Source: Clostridia bacterium
Lineage (GTDB): Bacteria; Bacillota; Clostridia; Oscillospirales; CAG-272
Direction of reading: 5' to 3'
Length of the DNA: 39,939 nt
Assembly: GCA_017631855.1 (NCBI GenBank)
Contig: JAGBSP010000022.1
Span: forward strand, 1 to 39,939
Of this stretch, positions 32,450 through 39,939 are shown piece by piece (the first letter of the stretch is position 1; each line of letters starts with the position of its first letter). The notes under the pieces were generated by a model, which was not told where the DNA came from, did not search any database, and saw only the letters and a list, made by a program, of their open reading frames with translations. Made by a program: the position numbers and the translations under genes.

Positions 32450-34906
32450 ATGTCAAACAAATTTACACAAAAAGCACAGCTCGCGCTTCAGTGCGCGATG
32501 TCGACGGCACGCGAGATGGGACATACCTATATCGGCTCGGAGCATCTGCTGTTGGGGCTTCTTTCGGATGAGAATTCGATTGCCGCCCGTCTGCTCGTTG
32601 CCAAAGGAGTCAGCATCGAGGGGCTACGAAAAACCGTCATTGAGATTGCGGGATTTGGCGCGCCGAGCTCGCTCTCGCCCGACGATATGACACCGCGCTT
32701 GAGAAGGATCATCGAGGGAGCGGCAACCGAGTCGCTCCGATGCGGCGCTCGTTACCTTGGAACCGAGCATCTTCTCTTAGCGCTTCTGAGTGAGCGCGAC
32801 TCGGTGGGCGTCCGTCTGCTCGAGGCGGACGGAATTTCCTCGTCCGAGCTCAAAAAAGACGTCGTTCTCTATCTCGAAACCACCGCGGAGCAGGAAAAGA
32901 AAAGCATCGTTGGAAAGACGGCGTCCGAGGAAAAACTGAAGATCCGCGGCGCACCGACGCTCAGTGCCTACGGCAGAGATCTGACCGAGCAAGCACGCGC
33001 GGGGCTGATCGATCCCGTCATCGGGCGAGATCGGGAAACCGACCGCGTCATTCGAATTCTTTCCCGCCGCACCAAAAACAACCCCTGTCTTGTGGGCGAA
33101 CCAGGGGTGGGAAAGACCGCGGTGGTGGAAGGACTTGCAAGGCGGATTGCCGAGGGGAGTGTGCCCGAAACGCTCCGCGACCGCCGCATTGTGACGTTGG
33201 ATATCTCCTCTATGATCGCGGGGGCAAAATACCGCGGCGAATTTGAGGAGCGAATGAAAAAGGTGATGGAGGAGGCGGCAAAAAATCCCGACCTCATTCT
33301 CTTTATCGACGAGCTTCACGTCATCATCGGTGCGGGCGCCGCCGAGGGCGCGGTCGACGCCGCCAATATCCTAAAGCCTGCCCTCGCTCGCGCCGAGCTG
33401 CAGATCATCGGTGCGACGACACTCTCGGAATACCGCGCGCACATTGAGCGTGATGCCGCCCTTGAGCGAAGATTTCAGTCGGTTTTGGTCGAAGAACCGA
33501 CTGCCGAGGGGTGTATTGAAATTTTACGCGGATTGCGCGAGCGCTACGAGTCGCATCACGGAATTCGCATCAGCGACGAGGCAATCGATGCCGCCGTTCG
33601 CCTCTCGATCCGCTATCTGCCCGACCGATTTTTGCCCGACAAGGCGATCGACCTTGTCGACGAGGCATCCTCGGCAGTACGCATCTTGGCGGCAAGCGGC
33701 GCCTCCCCGCTCCACGCACTCGAAGAAGAGCTCTCGGCACTTCGTGCAAAAAAAGAGGAAGCGGTGCTCTCTCAGGCATTTGAGGAAGCCGCTTCGCTCC
33801 GCGACCGTGAACAGGTGCTTCTCGGAGAGCTTGCGGGGCTGCACGACGAGGACATATTCCCGCTCCCGCCGATGCCAACCCTCCGACCCGAAGATATTGC
33901 CGACGCTCTGACGGCGTGGACGGGAATTCCGCTCGATCGTCTACTTGCGGACGAAAGCCGAAAGCTGCTTCATCTGGAGGAAAATCTTTCCCGTGCGGTC
34001 ATCGGTCAGGAAACCGCGGTGCGCGTCCTCTCGCAAACGGTTCGACGTGGACGAATGGGACTTGGCAACCCGCACCGTCCGATCGGCTCTCTGATCTTTC
34101 TCGGACAGACGGGCGTGGGAAAATCCAAGCTCGCGGGAGCACTCGCGCTGGAGCTTTTTGGCTCTGAGAGCGCGATGATCCGCCTTGATATGTCGGAATA
34201 TATGGAAAAGCACAGCGTTTCTCGTCTGGTCGGAGCGCCCCCCGGCTACGTTGGATACGGGGAGGGCGGACAGCTGACCGAAAAGATCCGTCGCCGCCCC
34301 TATTCGGTGCTTCTTCTGGACGAGATCGAAAAGGCGCACCCCGACGTTTTCCATCTGCTCTTGCAGGTGCTGGAGGACGGCGTGCTGACCGACTCGCAGG
34401 GACGGCGGGTGGATTTTTCTCATACGGTGATCATTATGACCTCAAACCTCGGTACGGGCGGCGAAGCTTCCCCGAAAATTCTCGGCTTTTCGGAGAATGA
34501 TGCGGCAGACCGCAAGCAAGAGAAGGAACGAATGCTTTCGGCGCTACGGGAGCGCTTCCGTCCCGAATTTCTCAATCGCGTAGATGAGGTGATCCTGTTT
34601 GAGCCCTTAGGCAAAGAAGAGCTTGCACGGATTGCGGAGAAAATGCTTCTTGAGGTGCAGAGCCGCGCCGCCCAGATCGGTGTGACGCTCTCCTTTGCGC
34701 CCGACGTCGCCCAACTGCTCACCGAGCAAAGCATCCGTACCGAATACGGTGCGCGGCCTCTGCGCCGAGAGATCGTCAAGAAGATCGAGAATCCCCTCTC
34801 CGAAAAGCTTCTCTCGGGTGAGATCTGTAGCGGCGATGAGGTACTTGTTTCGGTGCTTGAAGGTGAGATATCCTTTTTGAAGGATACTTCCCCCATACCC
34901 ACGTAA
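32450..34906 (+). CDS. clpC: ClpC-type AAA+ unfoldase
   Basis: This 818-residue protein has two Clp_N repeats (about 3-140), a first AAA+ domain with Walker A GEPGVGKT (216-223) and Walker [10 protein letters not shown] (282-290), a short UVR/M-domain coiled coil (about 420-462) that defines ClpC rather than ClpA and binds MecA, and a second AAA+ domain with GQTGVGKS (552-559), [14 protein letters not shown] and the C-terminal small domain. It unfolds proteins for ClpP. GGAGAAGG is about 12 bases before the ATG; an upstream GTG adds 17 residues without family similarity. A TACAAT at 32384 has no clear -35 partner. The usual ctsR-mcsA-mcsB partners are absent next to it. Confidence 0.95.
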   Translation: MSNKFTQKAQLALQCAMSTAREMGHTYIGSEHLLLGLLSDENSIAARLLVAKGVSIEGLRKTVIEIAGFGAPSSLSPDDMTPRLRRIIEGAATESLRCGARYLGTEHLLLALLSERDSVGVRLLEADGISSSELKKDVVLYLETTAEQEKKSIVGKTASEEKLKIRGAPTLSAYGRDLTEQARAGLIDPVIGRDRETDRVIRILSRRTKNNPCLVGEPGVGKTAVVEGLARRIAEGSVPETLRDRRIVTLDISSMIAGAKYRGEFEERMKKVMEEAAKNPDLILFIDELHVIIGAGAAEGAVDAANILKPALARAELQIIGATTLSEYRAHIERDAALERRFQSVLVEEPTAEGCIEILRGLRERYESHHGIRISDEAIDAAVRLSIRYLPDRFLPDKAIDLVDEASSAVRILAASGASPLHALEEELSALRAKKEEAVLSQAFEEAASLRDREQVLLGELAGLHDEDIFPLPPMPTLRPEDIADALTAWTGIPLDRLLADESRKLLHLEENLSRAVIGQETAVRVLSQTVRRGRMGLGNPHRPIGSLIFLGQTGVGKSKLAGALALELFGSESAMIRLDMSEYMEKHSVSRLVGAPPGYVGYGEGGQLTEKIRRRPYSVLLLDEIEKAHPDVFHLLLQVLEDGVLTDSQGRRVDFSHTVIIMTSNLGTGGEASPKILGFSENDAADRKQEKERMLSALRERFRPEFLNRVDEVILFEPLGKEELARIAEKMLLEVQSRAAQIGVTLSFAPDVAQLLTEQSIRTEYGARPLRREIVKKIENPLSEKLLSGEICSGDEVLVSVLEGEISFLKDTSPIPT

Positions 34907-34923
34907 TAAAAACATCCAAAAAT

Positions 34924-34956
34924 TCGGCAGAGAACTTGTTTCTCTGCCGATTTTGT
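34924..34956 (+). terminator. Intrinsic terminator of clpC
   Basis: TCGGCAGAGAA (34924-34934) pairs with TTCTCTGCCGA (34940-34950), followed by TTTTGTG. Confidence 0.85.
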
Positions 34957-34980
34957 GCTATAATGGATTGGGGTGATGAG

Positions 34981-35141
34981 ATGGAAGAACTAAAGAAGAG
35001 AAAAAGGAATCGTTTGGATCATTACGATTATAGTTCTTGCGGCGCATATTTTTTGACCATATCATCCGCAACCGTAAAGATTACGAAGAACATTTGCGAT
35101 ATATTTATGAAAATCCAATAAATTGGTACTACGACGAATGA
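34981..35141 (+). pseudogene. Internally deleted IS200-like (REP-type, Y1) transposase remnant
   Basis: The first 25 codons read MEELKKRKRNRLDHYDYSSC then GAYFLT, the usual opening of REP-associated or IS200-like Y1 transposases. At 35055 the frame changes directly to DHIIRNRKDYEEH, LRYIYENPINWYYDE and a stop, which is the usual C-terminal end of the same family. About 110 residues, including the HUH motif and catalytic Tyr region, are missing. A -10 box TATAAT at 34959 and GGGGTGATG upstream remain. This is a scar and not a working transposase. The DNA is more AT-rich than the surroundings. Confidence 0.8.
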
Positions 35142-35188
35142 TATGCTGAGAAATAAAAGACTAACAAAACATAGAAAGGTTTTAAACT

Positions 35189-35692
35189 ATGAAAAATGAA
35201 TATAAAATCACCAAACAAGAAATGATGTCTTGGGCAAAGGAATATTCTTTACACGGAAAAAGAAATATTGTCAGTTTTATTTTATTTCTGATTCTCGGGA
35301 TTGACGGATTGTTTCTCATCATCCTCAATTCACTGACAAAAGACGCCTCTTTGCTGGATTGGTATCTTGCCGCCATATTTTTGATTGTTTCTGTTTATAA
35401 GCTGTTTTTTGAACGCTTTGTGGTAATGTCAAGACGTTACAAAATTTATTCTACGACTTACGGCGTGTCCGAATGGATCCGTTCGGCGGAATTTACCGAT
35501 GACGAAATTATTCTGACGGATCATACTTCCGTAAGTAAATTTAAATACCAAAATATCAAAAGAATCAACACCAAAGGCAATGTCGTTATGATATTTTTCA
35601 ACGATAATATCGGACTCCGAATCTACAAAGATTCCTTTGTCGAAGGCTCCTGGGAAGAATTTAAAGAAAAAATCAGTTCCAAGATTCTATAA
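35189..35692 (+). CDS. YcxB-like membrane protein
   Basis: This 167-residue protein has two membrane segments (about 27-48 and 58-75) and a soluble C-terminal domain with YKIYSTTYGVSEW and YQNIKRINTKGN, as in YcxB-like proteins of Firmicutes. The function of this family is unknown. Its codon use (TTA, TCA, AGA, AAT, AAA common) is clearly unlike the rest of the window, where TTA and TCA are rare, and its DNA is AT-rich. Together with the transposase remnant just upstream this points to recent acquisition. The ribosome site (GAAAGG, 11 bases before ATG) is weak. A strong terminator follows at once. Confidence 0.75.
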   Translation: MKNEYKITKQEMMSWAKEYSLHGKRNIVSFILFLILGIDGLFLIILNSLTKDASLLDWYLAAIFLIVSVYKLFFERFVVMSRRYKIYSTTYGVSEWIRSAEFTDDEIILTDHTSVSKFKYQNIKRINTKGNVVMIFFNDNIGLRIYKDSFVEGSWEEFKEKISSKIL

Positions 35693-35732
35693 AAACACCC
35701 CGACAGATATTTCATCGGTCGGGGTGTTTTAT
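35692..35732. terminator. Bidirectional terminator between convergent genes
   Basis: AAAACACCCCGAC (35692-35704) pairs with GTCGGGGTGTTTT (35718-35730) across a 13-base loop. It serves the YcxB-like gene and the minus-strand SipL-like gene ending at 35739. Confidence 0.9.
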
Positions 35733-35738
35733 TATATT

Positions 35739-37226
35739 TTAAAAGTAATAATACTTCTTTCCTTTATTGATCCGTTCGGGAGCAATATGGTATTTCTTTG
35801 CCACGCACCACGCGTCCTCGTCCGAGGCGGGATAATACACGCTCATCCGACTGCCGCGGATCGCATACGCTTCACCAAACCGAACCTCGCGCACGGCACT
35901 GATCTTCTCATAGCCAATAAAGTCCGCCGCGACCGCGATCTCGGCATCAAGACAAAGAAGATGTCCCTCGACGCGCGCCCGACAGGAAAGAAGTGTTCCC
36001 CCTGCGAGGTAACTCTCGGGGCTCTCTTCTCTACCGTCGGTTTCGTATCGGAACGGAAGAGTGATCTCCGAGGTTGAATATTCCCCGTCCTTCTCCCAAA
36101 GAAGCACGTATTTGCTCTGTCCCGTCAGCACGTACTTTCCGCCGACCGCCTCACAACCATCAAAGAGTACGCTTCCCCACGCGTCGCAAATCGCTCCCCC
36201 CTCTGCGAAGGAAAACTCCGAGAGCGACAGCCGCTCACTCTGGGAGAAATTTCTGCGATCACACCGAAGCGCGACAGGTACGCGGTACTCACGGTACTCG
36301 CAAGCGCTTTCCCGCTCTCCCGAGAAAAGATCCGCCGTGTAAACGATCTCGCGATTGTTCATTCCTCTGACCGCAAGGAGTACCGAAATCTCGCAAAGGA
36401 TCTTGCCGCCCTCTCCCATCTCGACCGAAAGCTCGCTCACCGTTCCCGTCGCACAGCACTCGTCTACGCCGTCCATTCCCTCAAGCTCGACCTCGCCCGA
36501 AAGCGGAAGTTTTTGCGTAAGAACCGTCGGGGTGCTTCCATCCCGTGTGACAAGCAATTTGAGAAGCACCTCGCCCGAAACACGCGCCATCTCGCCCTCC
36601 ACGCGCACCTCGTCGATGATGGGCGTCGCGTCTGCCGAGATCACGCGCGTATCCTCTGCCGCCGAAAGTTCACAACCAAGCGAAATGACGTCGGAAAGAC
36701 CGCTTCCCACCGACAAATTCCGACAGACCTCTCTGCGGCGGAACAGCGACTCCGAACGAGCCTCGCCCACCGTTCGCTCTTCCATCAGAATCTTGCCAAA
36801 CGCGCGCACCGATGCCTGCAGGCGACAACGCAAGCTCATTTTACGCGGCGAGCTCACTCTGCTCGACACGTTCTCTGCGACCACGTCCGCCCACACGCAG
36901 ACCCCTGCGCCAAGGTCAAATTCGGATGCCGCCTCGATGGGGAGTGTGAAATGATACTCCGAGGAGATCGGGAAGCTGTAAAGCTCGCCGTCCGCCCCTA
37001 CGTAAAGCACCGAATAATCGACGGTGCCGTTGAGTTCCACGCCCGCGCCGCCCACGTATTTGGCAGGGGGAAGAACGGTCGGCGTAACCGAAAGCACTCG
37101 GCGGATCTCGGGTCTGTAGTCGGGGAGTGTGTACTCTCCCGTCGTTTCGGTATTCATCCTTCGATCAAGGATCGGCAAGGTCACGTGAACGGTTGCGTCG
37201 CTTCCCATGGAATCACTATAATTCAT
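35739..37226 (-). CDS. SipL-like spore protein with SPOCS (DUF3794) domains and C-terminal LysM
   Basis: This 495-residue protein opens with a VTLPILDRRMNTETTGEYTLPDYRPEIRRVLSV-like segment typical of DUF3794/SPOCS proteins, contains three such beta domains (about 20-130, 165-290 and 310-430) and ends with a short LysM-like motif (AWCVAKKYHIAPERINKG at about 470-488). This is the layout of SipL, the SpoIVA-interacting coat morphogenetic protein of Clostridioides difficile that acts in the mother cell. The final LysM is truncated, as the protein stops soon after the second helix. AAGGAGA stands before the start. A candidate sigma-E promoter lies at 37262-37291. It supports sporulation in this organism. 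Confidence 0.85.
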   Translation of the reverse strand: MNYSDSMGSDATVHVTLPILDRRMNTETTGEYTLPDYRPEIRRVLSVTPTVLPPAKYVGGAGVELNGTVDYSVLYVGADGELYSFPISSEYHFTLPIEAASEFDLGAGVCVWADVVAENVSSRVSSPRKMSLRCRLQASVRAFGKILMEERTVGEARSESLFRRREVCRNLSVGSGLSDVISLGCELSAAEDTRVISADATPIIDEVRVEGEMARVSGEVLLKLLVTRDGSTPTVLTQKLPLSGEVELEGMDGVDECCATGTVSELSVEMGEGGKILCEISVLLAVRGMNNREIVYTADLFSGERESACEYREYRVPVALRCDRRNFSQSERLSLSEFSFAEGGAICDAWGSVLFDGCEAVGGKYVLTGQSKYVLLWEKDGEYSTSEITLPFRYETDGREESPESYLAGGTLLSCRARVEGHLLCLDAEIAVAADFIGYEKISAVREVRFGEAYAIRGSRMSVYYPASDEDAWCVAKKYHIAPERINKGKKYYYF

Positions 37227-37261
37227 CGCATCTTCTCCTTTTTAGCTAAGTATTTCAATAA

Positions 37262-37291
37262 ATTTTATGCAAAGTCACTTTTCGTTATGAC
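37262..37291 (-). promoter_or_regulatory. Candidate sporulation sigma-E promoter of the SipL-like gene
   Basis: On the minus strand GTCATAA (37291-37285), 15 bases and CATAAAAT (37269-37262) fit the sigma-E pattern (kmATA...N13-15...CATACANT) with one change in the -10 box. No sigma-A promoter is seen for this gene, unlike nearly all others here. Confidence 0.5.
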
Positions 37292-37410
37292 AAACGGACT
37301 GAATTCTTGCCACACGTAGGGGCGCATACCGCCAAGCCGCACCTTGGTGCCCTCCCCCCATCGCACAAACAACGTCCTCCACATTTTTTCTCAATCTCGG
37401 GTGCTTCTTC

Positions 37411-37439
37411 TTGACATTCGGAAAAAATGGTGATATAAT
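37411..37439 (+). promoter_or_regulatory. Sigma-A promoter of the PHP gene
   Basis: TTGACA (37411-37416), a 17-base spacer and TATAAT (37434-37439) with TGA directly before the -10 box. Confidence 0.85.
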
Positions 37440-37482
37440 AAGATGATATACTAAGATAAGTGTGCCCACCAAGGAGTTCCCG

Positions 37483-38505
37483 ATGAAACGATATTTTATT
37501 TCTCCCGATCAAAAGCAATACCGCGCAAACCTGCACTCGCACAGCACCTTCTCGGATGGAATGCTCTCCCCCGAGGAGCTGAAGCGCGCCTACCGCGAAC
37601 ACGGTTATTCGATCCTTGCCATCACCGACCACGAGCACCCGAAGAGCCACGCGCATCTCTCCGAGCCCGATTTTCTGATGCTGACGGGCTACGAGGCGTA
37701 TATCCGCACGAATGCTTCGGCGCAGTTTGACCGCTATGAGCCTGAGGTACACTTAAATCTCTTCGCCAAAGACCCGCAGAACGAGACGATGATCTGCTTT
37801 AACGAAGCCTACGTCAAATACGTCAACGATCCCGTCGAGCGTGCTTCTCTGCGCCGCGCAGGCTCGGAGCGTCCGAGAGAGTATTCGGTTGCCTACGTGA
37901 ACGAATTTATCCGCACCGCCGTCGAGTGTGGCTATCTCGTGTCCTACAACCATCCCGTATGGTCGATGGAGGACGAGGAGAGAGTGCTTTCCTACGAAAA
38001 TCTTTTCAGCCTTGAAATTCAGAATTACAGCTCCTACCGCCAAAACGGCATTGAATATTCGGGCGCGCTCTACGACAAGCTCCTTCGCCGCCGCAAGGCA
38101 CTCTTCTGCCACGCAGGCGACGACAACCACAACAAAGGACCGCTGAGCTGTCCTCGCTCCGATTCCTTCGGCGCGTTTACGATGATCCTTTCGGACGATC
38201 TTTCGTACGATTCGGTCATCTCTGCGATGGAGTGCGGCGAGATGTACGCCTCGATGGGTCCGCTGATCCACGAAATTTCGATGGAGAACGGCATCGTTCA
38301 CGTCGAGTGCTCGCCTGCGGCACGCATTGTGCTCTACACAGGCTCGAAAGCACCGAAGTATGCCGTCCCCGCGCACGGAGAAACACTCACGGAAGCCGAC
38401 CTGAAGCTCGATCCCATCGCGCCTTATTTCCGCGTTGCCGTCATCGACGAGTCGGGAAAGATCGCATCGAGCCGAGGATTTTTCCGTTCCGAATTTAACG
38501 CATAA
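37483..38505 (+). CDS. PHP-domain metal-dependent phosphoesterase
   Basis: This 340-residue protein carries the PHP blocks: NLHSHSTFSDG with H18, H20 and D25, AITDHEH at 47-52, YNHPVW near 150, and HAGDDNH near 212. The family hydrolyses phosphoesters such as histidinol phosphate, nucleotide phosphates or DNA ends with a trinuclear metal site. The last 80 residues are an all-beta domain (HVECSPAARIVLYTGS, YFRVAVIDESGKIASS) often found in PHP proteins of Clostridia that act on unknown small molecules. AAGGAG is before the chosen ATG; a start 21 bases earlier is less likely. It is followed 46 bases later by the DUF512 gene on the same strand. Confidence 0.88.
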   Translation: MKRYFISPDQKQYRANLHSHSTFSDGMLSPEELKRAYREHGYSILAITDHEHPKSHAHLSEPDFLMLTGYEAYIRTNASAQFDRYEPEVHLNLFAKDPQNETMICFNEAYVKYVNDPVERASLRRAGSERPREYSVAYVNEFIRTAVECGYLVSYNHPVWSMEDEERVLSYENLFSLEIQNYSSYRQNGIEYSGALYDKLLRRRKALFCHAGDDNHNKGPLSCPRSDSFGAFTMILSDDLSYDSVISAMECGEMYASMGPLIHEISMENGIVHVECSPAARIVLYTGSKAPKYAVPAHGETLTEADLKLDPIAPYFRVAVIDESGKIASSRGFFRSEFNA

Positions 38506-38551
38506 CATTTTCAATCTACGACAAAACCATTCAAAAAGGGGGTGAAGCTCT

Positions 38552-39862
38552 ATGGTAACTATCACCGACGTTCTTCCGCGCAGTCGCGCCGCTAAGGCAG
38601 GGATTCGTGCGAACGACGTTCTTGTGTCGATCAACGGTCACGAAATTTCGGACGTGCTCGACTACCGCTTTTATCTTGCCGAGGAGCGACTGACCATCTC
38701 GCTTCTTCGCGACGGCAAGCCGCTGACGGTGAAAATTAAGAAGCAGGAATACGACGACATCGGGCTCGATTTTGAAACGCCGCTGATGGACAAGAAGCAC
38801 TCGTGCGAAAACAAGTGCGTCTTCTGCTTTATCGATCAGCTCCCGAAGGGTCTTCGCTCCTCGCTCTATTTTAAGGACGACGACTCGCGTTTGTCCTTTT
38901 TGCACGGAAACTACGTGACGCTGACCAATCTCCACGACAAGGACATTCAGCGCATCATTGATATGCACATCTCGCCCGTCAACGTGTCGGTGCACACCAC
39001 GAATCCCGACCTGCGCGTGAAGATGATGAAGAACAAGCGTTCGGGCGAGGTGCTTTCGTACCTCAAGCGTCTTGCCGACGCGGGCATTACTCTTTGCTGT
39101 CAGATCGTGCTTTGCAAGGGTCTGAACGACGGCGAGGAGCTGACGCGCACAATGCACGACTTAGCGGCGCTCTACCCCGCGATGGAGAGCACCTCGGTCG
39201 TTCCCGCGGGACTGACGAAATTCCGCGACGGGCTCTACCACTTAGAACCCTTTACCCCCGAGGAGTGCTCTGCCGTGATCGATCAGATCAATGCCTTTGG
39301 CAACGCGTGCCTTGCGCACTACGGCTCGCGACTCTTCTTCCCTGCCGATGAATTTTACATCAAGGCGGGACGTCCGCTTCCCGACGACGAATTTTACGAA
39401 TCCTACGCGCAGATCGAGAACGGCGTTGGAATGCTGACCGACCTGAGAACCGGCTTCGTCTACGAAATGGAGCAAGCCGACGAGTACGCAGAACGGTTTT
39501 CCGCGCCGCGCACCGTGTCGATCGTAACGGGAGAAGCCGCTCATGCCGAGCTTCGCGCGATCTCGGATGATCTCGAAGCGCGCTTCCGTGGACTTACAGT
39601 TCACGTCTGGCCGATCAAAAACAATTTCTTCGGAGAGCTCATTACGGTAGCGGGACTACTCACCGCGACCGATATGATCGATCAGCTAAGCGGCAAGGAG
39701 CTTGGCGACGCGCTCCTCTTCTCCGCGACTTCGCTTCGCGCCGAGGGCGACGTCTTCCTTGACGACCTCACGCCCGACGATCTCTCACGGGCGCTTGGTG
39801 TTCCCGCCATTCCCGTTCCGAGTGACGCGTGCGAGCTGATCCGAAGTGTGTTGGGGATTTAA
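38552..39862 (+). CDS. DUF512 radical SAM-like protein with N-terminal PDZ domain
   Basis: This 436-residue protein starts with a PDZ-like domain (ITDVLPRSRAAKAGIRANDVLVSINGH), followed by a CxxxCxxC cluster motif (C85, C89, C92 in SCENKCVFCF), a short radical SAM-type barrel, and the DUF512 domain (about 280-400) with FYIKAGRPLP and VTGEAAH. The biochemical role is not known; in other Clostridia the gene commonly lies just upstream of der (engA). Here the sequence ends 77 bases after the stop, so that cannot be tested. AAGGGGGTG gives a strong ribosome site. There is no signal peptide. Confidence 0.93.
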   Translation: MVTITDVLPRSRAAKAGIRANDVLVSINGHEISDVLDYRFYLAEERLTISLLRDGKPLTVKIKKQEYDDIGLDFETPLMDKKHSCENKCVFCFIDQLPKGLRSSLYFKDDDSRLSFLHGNYVTLTNLHDKDIQRIIDMHISPVNVSVHTTNPDLRVKMMKNKRSGEVLSYLKRLADAGITLCCQIVLCKGLNDGEELTRTMHDLAALYPAMESTSVVPAGLTKFRDGLYHLEPFTPEECSAVIDQINAFGNACLAHYGSRLFFPADEFYIKAGRPLPDDEFYESYAQIENGVGMLTDLRTGFVYEMEQADEYAERFSAPRTVSIVTGEAAHAELRAISDDLEARFRGLTVHVWPIKNNFFGELITVAGLLTATDMIDQLSGKELGDALLFSATSLRAEGDVFLDDLTPDDLSRALGVPAIPVPSDACELIRSVLGI

Positions 39863-39918
39863 AAAATTGAAATAAAAAGCACCAAGATTCGAATTTCTAT
39901 ATTCTCATTGGTAGGGGT

Positions 39919-39939
39919 GGGGGGGGGGGGGGGGGGGGG
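39919..39939. other. Terminal 21-base G run, probable artefact
   Basis: The window ends in an uninterrupted G tract, preceded by GTAGGGGT. Such runs at a contig end are typical of two-colour Illumina dark-cycle reads. Confidence 0.8.

Noticed and set aside
37227..37482. Small RNA or tRNA in the gap before the PHP gene
   Set aside because: No cloverleaf or terminator hairpin is visible; the region is explained by two promoters.

Overview
The window looks like chromosomal DNA of a spore-forming, Gram-positive anaerobe of the class Clostridia, probably an uncultured gut member. The reasons are a SipL-like SPOCS/LysM spore protein, a SpoIID-like protein, a MecA/ClpC pair, a DUF1934 (YwiB) protein, near-consensus sigma-A promoters and strong AGGAGG ribosome binding sites. 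Genus cannot be told from the sequence. Coding density is high and there is no tRNA, rRNA, CRISPR array or complete mobile element. The last 21 bases are a pure G run that looks like an assembly or sequencing artefact at a contig end.

Layout. (1) 1-9020, carbohydrate block: a GH78 alpha-L-rhamnosidase, a DUF1934 protein, an SGNH esterase, and two tandem, highly similar glycoside-hydrolase-like proteins of a family I cannot name, each with its own promoter. (2) 9021-14470, envelope and stress: two tandem MgtC/SapB membrane proteins, then a response regulator, sensor kinase and HtrA-type protease cluster. (3) 14427-20032: an MBOAT O-acyltransferase, an SGNH partner protein with a C-terminal BspA-like repeat region, and a transglutaminase-like lipoprotein, which look like one polymer-acylation operon. 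(4) 20104-23886, housekeeping: ychF, trmB, truB and a metallophosphatase. (5) 23913-24274: two inverted copies of a structured non-coding repeat with covarying hairpins. (6) 24262-29191: a TIGR01212 radical SAM protein, a class Ic-type aminotransferase and a PD-(D/E)XK nuclease/Rad3-type helicase fusion. (7) 29248-34956: mecA, three leaderless proteins of which two carry peptidoglycan-binding repeats (one with a SpoIID-like domain), and clpC. (8) 34960-35732: an AT-rich patch with an internally deleted IS200-like transposase remnant and a YcxB-like membrane protein. (9) 35739-39862: the SipL-like protein, a PHP-domain protein and a DUF512 radical SAM protein.

How the parts fit. The first block suits use of rhamnose-rich, esterified plant or host glycans. 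The regulator-kinase-HtrA order recalls CssRS control of HtrA in Bacillus. Acylation of an exported polymer by an MBOAT plus SGNH pair is an established theme, but the repeat tail and the transglutaminase partner are less usual. MecA and ClpC, an adaptor and its unfoldase, flank the peptidoglycan-binding genes. No replicon, phage or classical defence system is visible. The observations most worth following are the inverted structured repeat, the unnamed hydrolase pair, the leaderless SpoIID/peptidoglycan-binding trio and the acylation operon.
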